Assembly (NCBI GenBank): GCA_946122785.1
Contig: CAMGYJ010000006.1
Location: forward strand, 35,050,066 to 35,114,065
Source: Linum tenue
Lineage: Eukaryota > Streptophyta > Magnoliopsida > Malpighiales > Linaceae
DNA: 64,000 nucleotides
Direction of reading: 5' to 3'
Part shown: positions 54,334 through 63,904 of the stretch, one piece after another
How the letters are laid out: every line of letters begins with the position of its first letter
Numbering within the stretch: position 1 is the stretch's first letter
The notes under the pieces: generated by a model
What the model saw: the letters and a program-made list of their open reading frames with translations, nothing else
Databases searched by the model: none
What the model was told of the DNA's origin: nothing
Translations under genes and position numbers: made by a program

Positions 54334-55317
54334 TGATATGATCCAAATCCGAAGAGAACCCTCGAACTCGGATTATATGACCAAAGTACCCAGCTTCAAC
54401 GATCTTTTTATGATTTTTTAATGTCTCCTTTCTTGAACTCGAAAAATAAAAGATAATGCGGAATCAATCGGACAATCCCAACCGTGATGAAGGGCAATTG
54501 GTATATGAAACCAATCGAACAGCACCAACTCGTGGAAAGGGGCAATTGATATAGGGTAGAAGCTCGCCACAACTAGACGCGTTCTCTAGTTGATAAGAGA
54601 CACGTGAAACCTCTGGAGCACTCTCGACAGAAGCTTGCACAAAGAACCAGTTCGTTTGAACTTGAAACTTGAAAGTTGATTGATAATAGAATGAATTACA
54701 ATGAGGGACTCATCCTCCTTATATAGGCAACGAAAATCCAATCCTAAACTAAGAAAGAAAGCAAACAAATAACCAAATCCTACAATTAAAAGGAAAACAA
54801 AACCTTAAAGGAAAAGTAAAAGGAAAACACAATCCTTAAAAGATAAGGAAAAGACTTGGTCAACAACTCCCTAGATTCTAGCCTTGCAATCCTCCCTCAC
54901 ATGACTTGTGTTCACACCTGATATTCCTTTCACACTTGTATTCCTTTCACACCTTGTGTTCACACCATGGGAGATCTTCCTTCTTTCTACCAAGCTCATC
55001 TTCTCTTCATTCTAGTCCATAAATCGAGCAACGTGATGGACTTTCCTTCTAGCAAGTCCACATCCATCAAGAATGATCCCATTTGATCCTTGTATCGTCG
55101 TACTCGGACCTTCATCTTTGGACCACGAGAATTATATATTCTGCCAATTGATTTCACATCAACAAACTCGTAGGCCTTGCTTGCAAAGACCTTTTCTTCC
55201 ACCTTGAATGCTTTCAAGCTCTCTTTAAACCTCTTAAATCGTCTCTTGAACCATGGTCCATGCAGATATCTAGTTTGAGCTCGAGTGACGCCATGCGGGG
55301 TGAGCGGGGTCGCATCA
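54334..55317 (-). repeat. 5' LTR of nested element
   Basis: 984 bases, nearly identical to 51027-52010. The TATA box TATATAAG (minus) is at 54718-54725. Confidence 0.95.
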
Positions 55318-56614
55318 CGAGGGCGAGATTCGCTGGATTGGGGCCGCTGGCTCCAACCATGGCGTCCAGCGAAGTGAAGGTAGAGCTAGAGTCAAGCATC
55401 ACCGATGGGAACTGCTCGCCGAAGAGGAAAGGAGCGACTGATCAGGGGGGGGGGGGTTCGTTGGAGAGGCGAATTGCATAGAGCCGCGATCTATTGTGAC
55501 CCCTGCCGCGACGACGACGAGCAGGAAGAAAGAGAAGGCGGAAAGGCTGTCGTCGGGACCGCGTTGGCCTCTGATTCGTCGGCCGGGTGGGTCGCCGCTG
55601 AGCGAGGAGGCGACATCGATGAGGACGACCGAGATTGAGCCGTCGTCGGAGTACGAGGCGGAGCTGAAGACGGCGGTGGGTTCGGGATGGACTCGTGGTC
55701 GTCGAGCATTGTTACCAGAGATGGTGACCTGGACGAAGGCGGTGTCGTCGAGGGAGTTGCAGACTACGGCGAACGAGGAGAAGGAGGCGGACGTCTTCCC
55801 TTCTCTCATGAACCCTAGGACGCCAGTCGTGAGCCAAACAACACTGTGGCGGGCCGTTCCGTTGGGCCAAGCCGGTCAGCCGGAGTCTTCGTACGGGCCA
55901 ACTTTCGTCGGGCTTACCATGGGTAGGTTGGATCCGCTAGGTCCAATGTAGTTAAAAGCGCGATTCTACCTAGAAACGTTGGGTGACCTACAAGCGTAAA
56001 ACCGTAAGCTTTTAAGTTTTAAAACGTAGATTTTGACTACATTTGTAAGGAGAAATCATGATTATACGTAGAAGCGTTTTGGTGAGCCAAAAAAGGTAAA
56101 ATCGTAAGCTTTTAAGTTTTAAATCGCGATTATGACTGCATTGGCTGGGTCAACCTATTCTGATCGCCTATGGTAATGGGTCAAGAAGAGTGGGCTTCCT
56201 AATGGAGAAAGTGGACAAAAGTCCTAGGAGAAAAGAACTTGATGGGCTCGTTTTGGGCCAACTAGAGCAGCAGAATGGGCCACGAATTTACTCTTTTATT
56301 GGATCTATTTTGCAGGAAAAGAGTGAGGTCAATGTGGATTGTGATTTAAAGAAGATAAACTTGGGTGGTTTGCTTTCAAAGGAGCTTAGCCCAAACTCAT
56401 CTAGAGAAGAGTTCTTTCATTCTTATTTCGTGGACTTCGAACGAGAGGATGGAGAATTGTTCGACTATGAGTTAGGACGTAGGTGCCACATGGTAGGAGG
56501 AGGTAGAAGTCAACTACAACCTTGAGGTCAATTGGAAACGAAGAAAGCGGAAGATCAAGGAGGTAGAAGTCAACTACAACCTTGAGGTCAAGGTAGTTTT
56601 CAAGGGGGATGGAT
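55318..56614 (+). pseudogene. Outer element body, 3' part, with unidentified ORFs
   Basis: The ORF resumes after the nested insertion with ARFAGLGPLAPTMASSEVKV, then a G-run frameshift at 55446. A 151-residue frame (55496-55951) reads RKKEKAERLSSGPRWPLIRR and PEMVTWTKAVSS; a later 111-residue frame (56190-56525) has LDGLVLGQLEQQNGPRIYSF and GGLLSKELSPNSSREEFFHS. None is recognised. At 55946-56142 a 197-base block has inverted ends (AATGTAGTTAAAAGCGCGAT / AATGCAGTCATAATCGCGAT) and may be a small MITE. A 33-base duplication (AGGAGGTAGAAGTCAACTAC...) lies at about 56500 and 56558, just before the purine tract. Confidence 0.45.
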
Positions 56615-56994
56615 TGTCAGAAACCCATTTATTTGAGGTTTCTATTATTATATTAGGTAGGATAATTATAATAATGGTTAGTAGAGATTTAGTCATATCA
56701 GGATTATTATTAGGGTTTTCCAGTATTTCCCTATAAATATGTACTTTGGGTTTACGTCACAATCAGTCAAGAACAATATTAAGAAGAATCTCCTAAACCC
56801 TAGTTTATCCTCTCAACTCAACTCCTAATTTCTATTCTCTTATAATCCAAGTCCTATGCCGATTCCCAATTCTATTCTATTCTTTCTCATCTAAATCCCT
56901 AATTCCCTAATCTCAACCCTAAATCCCTAATCATCACGAGAGTTACGGGTGCCGAAGATCAGTCCCGAGAGACCCTAGAAGCGGGTTTCTCACA
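56615..56994 (+). repeat. 3' LTR of outer element
   Basis: 380 bases, TGTCAGAAACCC to TTTCTCACA, TATA box at 56732-56739, directly after the purine tract and followed by the TTTTA duplication. Confidence 0.93.
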
Positions 56995-57262
56995 TTTTAC
57001 TACATAATTGAATTACTAGAGGCAACAGCAGTAGACGTATCTTGAAATCTAGCAGCAATAGGAATGAAAAAAATCTAATCCACTCTATTAAATTTTGGAG
57101 TTGAAATCATTTATCCAGAAGAAGACTGCAGTAGACGAACCTTTGAAGAACAATGTCCCAACAACAAGCACAGAACCACAAGTCAGCCTCAACTGTCTTG
57201 TGATAATTCAAGATGCCATCATTCATTGGAGAACAAGAATGCAGAAAACCGTTGATCAATTT
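56995..57262. other. Spacer with probable 3' UTR of the second PPR gene
   Basis: No repeat or gene seen. The outer LTR element inserted only about 268 bases from the PPR stop codon, so it may affect its polyadenylation. Confidence 0.4.
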
Positions 57263-59098
57263 TCAATGTACACACATAACATCATCAATACTAAGAGAAT
57301 CAGAAGCTTCTCTCATCACCAAGATGAGGCCTTGCAGCATTTCATATATTGGCTCTGTAGAAGGATGAACCTTATCAGCGGCATAAAAACTGTGGGTTCC
57401 ATTGTTAAGGCTTATCCAACTGCAACCTGGAGTTTTTTGTAACCCCCTTTCTTTCATCATTGTTCTGATAGCAGCAACCTCATGCCATCTCATGGAAGAA
57501 GAAAGCACATTTGAAAGAGAGATGTAATTTGATGGGTTTTCAGGTTCCAAATGTGCAAGGGATCGGTATGCTAGATCCTGCATCTCAGAATTTCCATGCA
57601 TTGTGTAAGCACTCACAAGAGCTCCCCAAACACTTGGACTAGGCTCTATTGGCATTTTCTTGACGAAATCTAGTGCTTCATCAAGCTGGCCTGATCTTCC
57701 TAACATATCAACCACACAAGCACAGATCTCAACTGTTGGCTCCAGCCCATACTCATATACAGCAGCATAATAGAGATGAAGGCCCTCATTTACCAACCCC
57801 GACCTCCCACAGGCAGAAAGAATACCAACTATGGTTATCATGTCTGGTTTAGATCCTTGACGAAGCATCTTATAGTATAGGGAGATAGCTTCTTCTCCTT
57901 TCCCATGCAACCCATACCCAGAAATCATTGAACTCCAAGAGATTGCATCTCTAGGAAAAGAAACATCATCAAAGATTCGTCTTGCGTAACTCAAGCTCCC
58001 ACATTTCAAATACATGTCCAGCAAAGCATTGCCTAAAGAAACATCATAATTTAATTGCTTTCTAATCGCATATCCATGGATTTGTCTCCCAAAACTTGAA
58101 CCAGCAAGTGACCTACCAGCTGGAAGAACACTCAAAAGCGATACACTATTAGGTTCTAATCCATCTCCGACCTGCATGTGACGCAAAAGACATAAAGCTT
58201 CTTCCACCTTTCCATTTAACATATAACCATTGATCAGTGCGGTCCAAGAATGAACATTCCGATTCTTCATTTCATCAAACACCCGTCTCCCTATATCAAC
58301 TCTGTTGCTCCTTGAATACATGTCAATTAAGCAACAGCCCAGATGAGCATCTGAAGCCAGGCCGCTACCCAATTCGTTCCGTAATAGATACCCATGAAGT
58401 TCCCTTCCATAGTCCAGGCTGCAGTGAGCATCATAGCACAAACCCAGAAGACTAGACACTGTAAATGCATCAGGCTTTAATCCCTCATTCTCCATATCTT
58501 TGACCACACGAGACATCTCCTGCACCAAACTACCTTTTCCTTGGTCTGCATGCCCAGCTATAATAATGTTCCAAGAACTCACGTTTCTCAGCGGCATTTC
58601 ATCAAACAGTTTCAAGCATTCTTTGCGCTCCCCACATTTACTATACATGGACATAAGAGAATTTGCTACAACGGTACAACAGACAAACCCAATTCTCATA
58701 GTCTTCCCATGAATCATTTTCCCCGCATACAAGTCTCTTGATTCCCCATACGCTTTCGACATCGTTGCCAAGGTGTAATCATCAGGCGACACAGAGCCAC
58801 GACACATCTCACAGAACAAAGCAAAAGACTGGCCATAAGCTCGATTTTTCACGTACGCGTTGATAATTGCGTTCCAGAGGAACACGCTCCTGTCTGGGAG
58901 CAAACCAAAAACGAGTTGTGACTCAGTTGGGAGGCCACAGAGAGCATACAGGGAGATGAGTTTGGTTGCCAAGAACGGGTTCTGGGCGAAGCCAAGAGGG
59001 TAAATGCGAGAGTGACACTGTCGAATAAAGTTGAGGGATTTGTGCAGATGAGAGAATTCGAGTAAATTGAGAAGAAGTTTGAGACCGGAAGAGCTCAT
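57263..59098 (-). CDS. PLS-class PPR protein with E/E+ extension
   Basis: A 611-residue intronless intact frame. PPR motifs of alternating P, L and S type run from about residue 40 to 485, including DYTLATMSKAYGESRDLYAG, NSLMSMYSKCGERKECLKLF, RNVSSWNIIIAGHADQGKGS and DAISWSSMISGYGLHGKGEE. The E and E+ domains span about 488-590 (PSVWGALVSAYTMHGN, LSNVLSSSMRWHEVAAIR, KTPGCSWISLNNGTHSFYAA, HPSTEPIYEML). No DYW deaminase follows. E+ proteins act in organelles in C-to-U RNA editing by choosing the site and recruiting a deaminase in trans; target and organelle cannot be told from the sequence. The start at 59098 is the first ATG of the frame. It is the healthiest gene here along with the P-class PPR. 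Confidence 0.93.
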   Translation of the reverse strand: MSSSGLKLLLNLLEFSHLHKSLNFIRQCHSRIYPLGFAQNPFLATKLISLYALCGLPTESQLVFGLLPDRSVFLWNAIINAYVKNRAYGQSFALFCEMCRGSVSPDDYTLATMSKAYGESRDLYAGKMIHGKTMRIGFVCCTVVANSLMSMYSKCGERKECLKLFDEMPLRNVSSWNIIIAGHADQGKGSLVQEMSRVVKDMENEGLKPDAFTVSSLLGLCYDAHCSLDYGRELHGYLLRNELGSGLASDAHLGCCLIDMYSRSNRVDIGRRVFDEMKNRNVHSWTALINGYMLNGKVEEALCLLRHMQVGDGLEPNSVSLLSVLPAGRSLAGSSFGRQIHGYAIRKQLNYDVSLGNALLDMYLKCGSLSYARRIFDDVSFPRDAISWSSMISGYGLHGKGEEAISLYYKMLRQGSKPDMITIVGILSACGRSGLVNEGLHLYYAAVYEYGLEPTVEICACVVDMLGRSGQLDEALDFVKKMPIEPSPSVWGALVSAYTMHGNSEMQDLAYRSLAHLEPENPSNYISLSNVLSSSMRWHEVAAIRTMMKERGLQKTPGCSWISLNNGTHSFYAADKVHPSTEPIYEMLQGLILVMREASDSLSIDDVMCVH

Positions 59099-59258
59099 TG
59101 CCGGAATGACAGCGAATGTTATGAGAGTTTCCCGTTATTAATACGAGATAGGCCGCCCTGAGCCACCGCCTTTCTATAAAAAAAAAAATGCCAAGCGAAT
59201 GTTTTCGTTAGCTCTTGAAAAACCAGCACGAATAACTAATCGAATAGGGAATTAGGGA
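59099..59258. promoter_or_regulatory. Probable promoter region of the E-class PPR gene
   Basis: 160 bases upstream of the PPR start. No TATA box is evident, as is usual for PPR genes. If the plus-strand ORF at 59259 is real, this would be a bidirectional promoter. Confidence 0.3.
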
Positions 59259-59669
59259 TGCAGAGCAGAAACCACACCGCCCTCCCACTCCCCTGTCTCT
59301 CTTACCGCCGTTTCCGGCGAGTCACCAGTCTCCGCTTACATGTGCTACCTCCACAACTCCCTCCCTTATTTGGATCCTAATAACAAGCACTTCTCTGGAT
59401 TCTCGCCCCTGGCTCCCCTTGTATCACAGCAACAGCAAGGGGTGCTCCCGTCGCCGACTTCACAGTTGCTGTTTGGGTTATTTGAATTTGCAGGTGGAGG
59501 AGGCTCTGAAATGAATTTCCCACCAGCTCTCGACCTCTCCCGCCGCCAATCCCCTACCATGACCACAGCATTCTGTTTGCTTCCTTCTCCTCCTCAGCCG
59601 CCGTCGGCTGTGTATAAGAATTTTCGTGTCTCCCATTTATTTAGCTTTTTAGATTTGGCGGCGAATTAA
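59259..59669 (+). other. GC-rich plus-strand ORF region of unknown status
   Basis: Directly divergent from the PPR gene, GC content rises and two frames are open. One starts with the ATG at 59259 (40 residues, MQSRNHTALPLPCLSYRRFR). The other begins at 59340 (109 residues, with SQQQQGVLPSPTSQLLFGLF and PPALDLSRRQSPTMTTAF). Neither matches a family I know. It could be a first exon, an untranslated leader or a relic. Confidence 0.3.
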
Positions 59670-61020
59670 TTTCCATCGGACTTGAAATCGCCTTGTGTGA
59701 TGTGGCCAATAGGGAACATATCAGTTGAGTAATCTTTATGTGAATAATCGTGAGTAACCCATCCACAGCAGCATGACATCGGCATCCTCTCTTTTCTATA
59801 AAGCCTTTAATTTGCCCCTCCTTAATCTTTGACGGACGATTTTTCACTCGTTTTAAGTCGAAATTTAATTTCTTTGCACAGTTAGATCAGATTAATTGTG
59901 CTCTTCAAAATGATATCCACTTTGATATATTTTTCGAACAAAAAAAATTGAGCCATTTTTTACCAGTCTATAGCATATGGTATTGACTAGTATTGAAATA
60001 AAAGCATACCTATGGTTTGAAAAGCATACCATGGTGGTATGAACAAACCAAGACTGTAGAATGGTTGAATACACGATAGTAGAAGTATATTAATTGTCAT
60101 TTACGACTTTTAACATTGTGTGCCACAAGATACCACCTCGTACCAGGGTGGTATTGTATGGTATTGTGTGGTATTTTTTTGGTCCTGTAATTTGTTCACC
60201 CAGAAATTTGTAGACCCAATAGATCATGATGAACTCGTCCCTTCTGTGCAAACATTTTCAAAAACGAATTAAAAGCGAAGAAGATACCATATGGTATGTA
60301 GTTGGTACCGAGAGGCGAAATTTTTTTTTCTCAAAAAATATTGAAAATTGATCTCATTTTGTAGAGCACTATGAACTCGTTCCATCTGTGCAGAAAAAAT
60401 TAAAATCGGAGTTAAAACGAAAAAGAAATGAGTCGATTAAGAAAGCTAGGAAAAATAAAATGACATTTAATTCTCTATCTTTAGATCTGGATTTTCTAAA
60501 TGAAGAGTCCATATTTAGTTATTGATTGGTGCATAACCATGGGTTATGCACCCTATCTTGAGCTTGGCTAGTAGGGGCCCTTATCTCTACTAATCATAAT
60601 CAATTCTAGTTCTTTTGCAGTTTCCGCATGTTTTCGGTCGTCCTTGCGCTACGCTACTGTCAGCCGCCTGAGTTTCTCAGCTTCTTGACTATCAACACAC
60701 CAACAGCACTATCCAACACCTGCTAGGCCTTCGCGGTGGTCATCGCCGGCCGCAATTCTCCGTTTCGCTTATTGCCAGCGAGGGCATTACGTGTCTGTAC
60801 AGGCGTGCGAGGCATCCCGCTAGCCCACGTGTCTTTCATCCTCATCCGCCAAAGATAAAGGAGTAAAGTAATTTGGGGACTCTTGGCGCGTGTAGGCGTT
60901 ATCCTTCTCTTATATGTTTTTTATTTCATTATTATTTCCTATCACTACCTTACCTTTTCCTTAATTAACAATTTTTATTGCGGTTTCACAGTTTGAGCTA
61001 CCACCTGGGGCTTATCTTAC
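59670..61020. other. Intergenic DNA with short duplications and a perfect palindrome
   Basis: No gene. Around 60228-60280 and 60372-60425 a diverged 50-base unit is repeated (GAACTCGTCCCTTCTGTGCA / GAACTCGTTCCATCTGTGCA). At 60529-60553 the sequence GGTGCATAACC-ATG-GGTTATGCACC is a perfect 11-base inverted repeat with a 3-base gap. 60120-60310 is enriched in TGGTATTG/GGTATG. Confidence 0.4.
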
Positions 61021-62284
61021 CTACAATTAGACTGGTCCAATGCAGCCTGCATTTATGGGGTTGTCGCCATTAATGACAATCATGGAGTTCCAACGCAGAG
61101 AAATAAATGGCGAAAATCGGCAATTATGGAGGCGATCGGCAATTGGATCGCTATAAATGGGGGACGGTTTGCCGATTTCGGCATTTATGGAGGAGAGCTG
61201 TCTGCTGGGCGGCACAACCGACGGGGCTCTCTACCTTGCGCGTGCGGCGCACCGCCCAGCCCCGGCGGTTGTGCCGCCCAACAGCTTTTTTTTTAATTGT
61301 TTATAAGTTATTTAAGGTAATTGATTAAGGGAATTGAATGTAAATAATTAGGGGAAGGGGAATTATTGTTTGTATTTAGGCTTTTTAGTTTGTGTGTAAC
61401 CTATGAATTGTACCATTTGAATTATTATGTCAACTCGTTAAGTTTTATCATTTTCAAGTGTTGTGTGTAAACCCAAATTAGGTCCATAATTTTTCTCCCA
61501 AAAAAATTCGGTCTCGAAATTTAACAAAATTCTATCAAAAAATTTGTATTTAAAACTGATGACGAACTATACAAAAATTAACATGAACAAATTATATTAA
61601 AGTTTCGATAAGTACATATTTAAATAAATGGAAAAACTTGAAATATTAAGATCCCCAAATATGGAGTTTGTTGCATTGGAGCAAAAGAAGGGGAAATGGG
61701 GTTCAATCCCCAAATTTGGTTGTGGTATGTGTTTCTTTGTTTGTTTTGTAGGTGGGCCTGCCAAAAGTCTAAAGACGAGCGAACTTCATCAGTTTTGCCG
61801 CCAGGATGTCTCGGATTTTACTTCCTAATCTTTTTATATCATACTATATTTGTTATTATTTGTTACATTTGCAGGGGTCTGCTGTCATGCTTTCAGCTTT
61901 CATGGGCTTCAATCAGTGACTTTCTCCCTGCAAAGGGTAGAATTTAAGTCACGATTTGTCCTATGCCGGAAAGGTATTAAAGAGCCGGCCATTCGTGGCA
62001 GAAAAGGCTCTCTTTTCGATGTCCGACATTTTGTTGGGCATTGTCCTTGCTTGTTTTTGCTTTATTTTTTCGCTTGAAAAAGCTTTTATTCTGTATCTGT
62101 GACAAAAAAAAATTAGGGAATCAGGGATGGATATTAATTTTAAAAAGTTTCTTTAAGTTAATCTCATCTTAAGAATTCATTTTATTTTAAAATAATTCGA
62201 GTGTAAAATTTTTTGTCCAATAAATCTTATGTTCGTAAAGTCATGTTCAAATTTGAATTGAATTCCTAATGTTAAGAATTTACT
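61021..62284. other. Intergenic DNA with a GC-rich hairpin and a LINE-like tail
   Basis: A strong inverted repeat CTGGGCGGCACAACCG / CGGTTGTGCCGCCCA (61207-61222 and 61264-61278) encloses GC-rich sequence in an AT-rich setting. 61022-61200 resembles the low-complexity ends of a MITE (GGTCCAATGCAGCCTGCATT) but no matching terminus was found. 61620-62110 ends in TTTATTCTGTATCTGTGACA plus an A9 run, which looks like a LINE 3' tail. No intact gene. Confidence 0.35.
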
Positions 62285-62710
62285 TGTCAGATTATGAAAG
62301 GTTAATAGGAATACCTGGATTCACGATGATAGATCGTCAGAAACTTGATGCGGAATTTGTATAACAAATTAACAATCTATGGCCGGACGATACCTTTGAA
62401 AGCACGATCCTAGCGGTACTATGATTTTTCTCAACCAAGACGCTGCAGTGAGAGCTCTCATCATCTTGATGGAGAGAAGAGGAGAAAGTGTTGATCTTGT
62501 GTATTGGGAAACACAACCTCGAACTCTTTATATACTAGTCACCCTGGGCTCCCATAAAATTCAAGATGACCATGTATTGGGTTTCCACCCAATGGACTCA
62601 TATTGGGTTTGAGTTGTCTTGGGCTCCTCAATTTGATCACTTACAATTAGCCCACTTAACAAATAGCTAATATGATTGTGTAAAATATGTTATCCATATA
62701 ATTAATTGTA

Positions 62711-63872
62711 GGGTTGATACCTTATGTTGACCCAAATTATACCCATAAAATCAAATTTAGCCAGTGGTTTCAGAAATTGTCATTGTGGCCTCAACTATAC
62801 ATCATATAGACTCAATTGGCACGACACGTGGCTTGACCGTCAAGTAAGATGGTCAACATCGTTGACCGTTAGTCGACAATTCAGCTTACTGCCATGTCAG
62901 GATTCAGGACCAAACAAAAAATAATCAAATTATTTTATTATTTTCTTTATTTAATTAACAAGATAATAATTAACAATAATAAAATCCAACAAAAAGACCA
63001 TTCTTCTCAAATTAAACCCTTATCCCTCATTCGCCTCTCCACCACCACCGCCACCGCGACACCCTTTCTAACCTCCAAAATTCTCGTCTCCCTACATTGT
63101 CAACTCCCCCAACCTTTCTACCGCTTTTCCGCACCCTCCTTATCCCCTTCCCCTATAATCCTCTCCCAAGAAGAACTCAAGAAAATTACCGTCTGCGAGG
63201 CCGTCAAATCCAGCATGGTCATCATCCTTAGGACCGGCTCCACAACCAAGCACGCCGTTGACCTAATTTCTGATTTGCTCCAGCAAGGTAAGTTGAAGGA
63301 AATTATAGGCATCCCAACGTCCAAACAGACCCACCAACAAGCGTCGACTCTCGGAATCTCGCTTTCAGATCTCGACTCTCATCCCACCCTCGACCTTGCA
63401 ATTAACGGCGCCGAGAAGGTTGACCCACATCTCAATCTGGTGAAAGAATGTGGCAGGTCTCCGCTTCGGGAGAAGATGATCGTGGGCGCCGCGAAGAAAT
63501 CGGGATTGGTGAAGATGGTGTGCGGCAATGTCGAGATTTTGGGGGAAAATGGAGTGGCAATTTGGTTGTTTTAGGAGTTAGGGGAGAAATTAGGATATGG
63601 GTCTTGAGGGAGTGAATTTGTGGGAGTGGGATCCTGTGATGGACGCGGGGGAAGAAGGGTTGGGAAAGGGATGGGGCTGTGTGGGCCGAGTGAGCATAAC
63701 ATAGTGATTCACTAACTTTCAATATTGTTGACCGTTTAATTTTACAGAAATTCACGAATCTGACGAATTAAGTCTATATGGTGTATAATTGAGGCCAAAA
63801 TAGCAATTTTTTAGATCATTAGGCAAAGTTGCTTATGTGGGTATAGTCCGGGCCAGAATAAGGTTTTAACAC
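62711..63872. mobile_element. Pack-MULE with ribose-5-phosphate isomerase fragment
   Basis: 1162 bases with flanks TTAATTGTA (62702-62710) and TTAATTATA (63873-63881), a 9-base duplication with one mismatch. Inverted ends of about 170 bases start GGGTTGATACCTTATGTTGACC on the left and GTGTTAAAACCTTATTCTGGCC on the reversed right, both reaching GGCCTCAACTATACATCATA / GGCCTCAATTATACACCATA. The middle is host-derived coding sequence. Its ends resemble those of the 31020 MITE in layout, not in base sequence. Confidence 0.85.
62894..63574 (+). pseudogene. Ribose-5-phosphate isomerase A fragment (captured, inactive)
   Basis: From about residue 93 the frame matches the N-terminal half of plastid-type RpiA: QEELKKITVCEAVKSSMVII, TGSTTKHAVDLI, GKLKEIIGIPTSKQT and SLSDLDSHPTLDLAINGAEK. 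RpiA interconverts ribose-5- and ribulose-5-phosphate. In the bacterial enzyme the active site is D81, D84, K94 and E103; here the DGAD motif reads NGAE (residues 171-174), K184 and E193 remain, and the GTGST loop reads RTGST. The C-terminal half is missing after residue 200. The first 40-50 residues come from the MULE end. It is intronless and lies wholly within the MULE, so it is a captured copy and not a functional gene. Confidence 0.85.
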
Positions 63873-63904
63873 TTAATTATATTAGGAAATGAAATTTTCT
63901 AACA

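Larger units (their letters stand above)
51027..55317 (-). mobile_element. Nested gag-protease-only Gypsy element (TR-GAG type)
   Basis: 4291 bases with two 984-base LTRs (51027-52010 and 54334-55317) that differ at only about a dozen positions by eye, so insertion is recent. Flanks are CGAGC and CGAGG, a 5-base duplication with one mismatch. On the minus strand a primer site (TGGTATCAAGAGCCTGG), gag, zinc knuckle and protease follow, then the purine tract GAGGGAGGGAA next to the 3' LTR. There is no RT, RNase H or integrase. Elements of this plan are known in plants as TR-GAG. It sits inside the ORF of the outer element. Confidence 0.9.
49839..56994 (+). mobile_element. Non-autonomous LTR retrotransposon (outer), complete ends
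   Basis: LTRs of 376 (49839-50214) and 380 bases (56615-56994) start TGTCAGAAA and end GGTTTCTCACA, with perfect TTTTA duplications (49834-49838, 56995-56999). A primer binding site TGGTATCAGAGC (50217-50228) and a purine tract CAAGGGGGATGGAT (56601-56614) are in place. Excluding the nested 4.3 kb element, the body is about 2.9 kb. It has no gag, protease, RT or integrase that I can recognise, so it must have moved using another element's proteins. It carries an unidentified ORF. Confidence 0.92.
62285..63904 (-). repeat. Copia 3' LTR interrupted by a Pack-MULE
   Basis: On the minus strand the LTR runs from TGTTAGAAAATTTC (63904) to TCTGACA (62285). It has a TATA box TATATAAAG (62526-62534) and a transcribed leader (AACACTTTCTCCTCTTCTC). 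Without the MULE it is about 450 bases. The purine tract AGTAGGAGAT lies just outside at 63905-63914, so this is the 3' LTR of a minus-strand element whose body extends past the window. Confidence 0.75.

Noticed and set aside
62894..63574. Functional ribose-5-phosphate isomerase gene
   Set aside because: Lacks the C-terminal half, has altered active-site residues, and lies wholly within MULE inverted ends.
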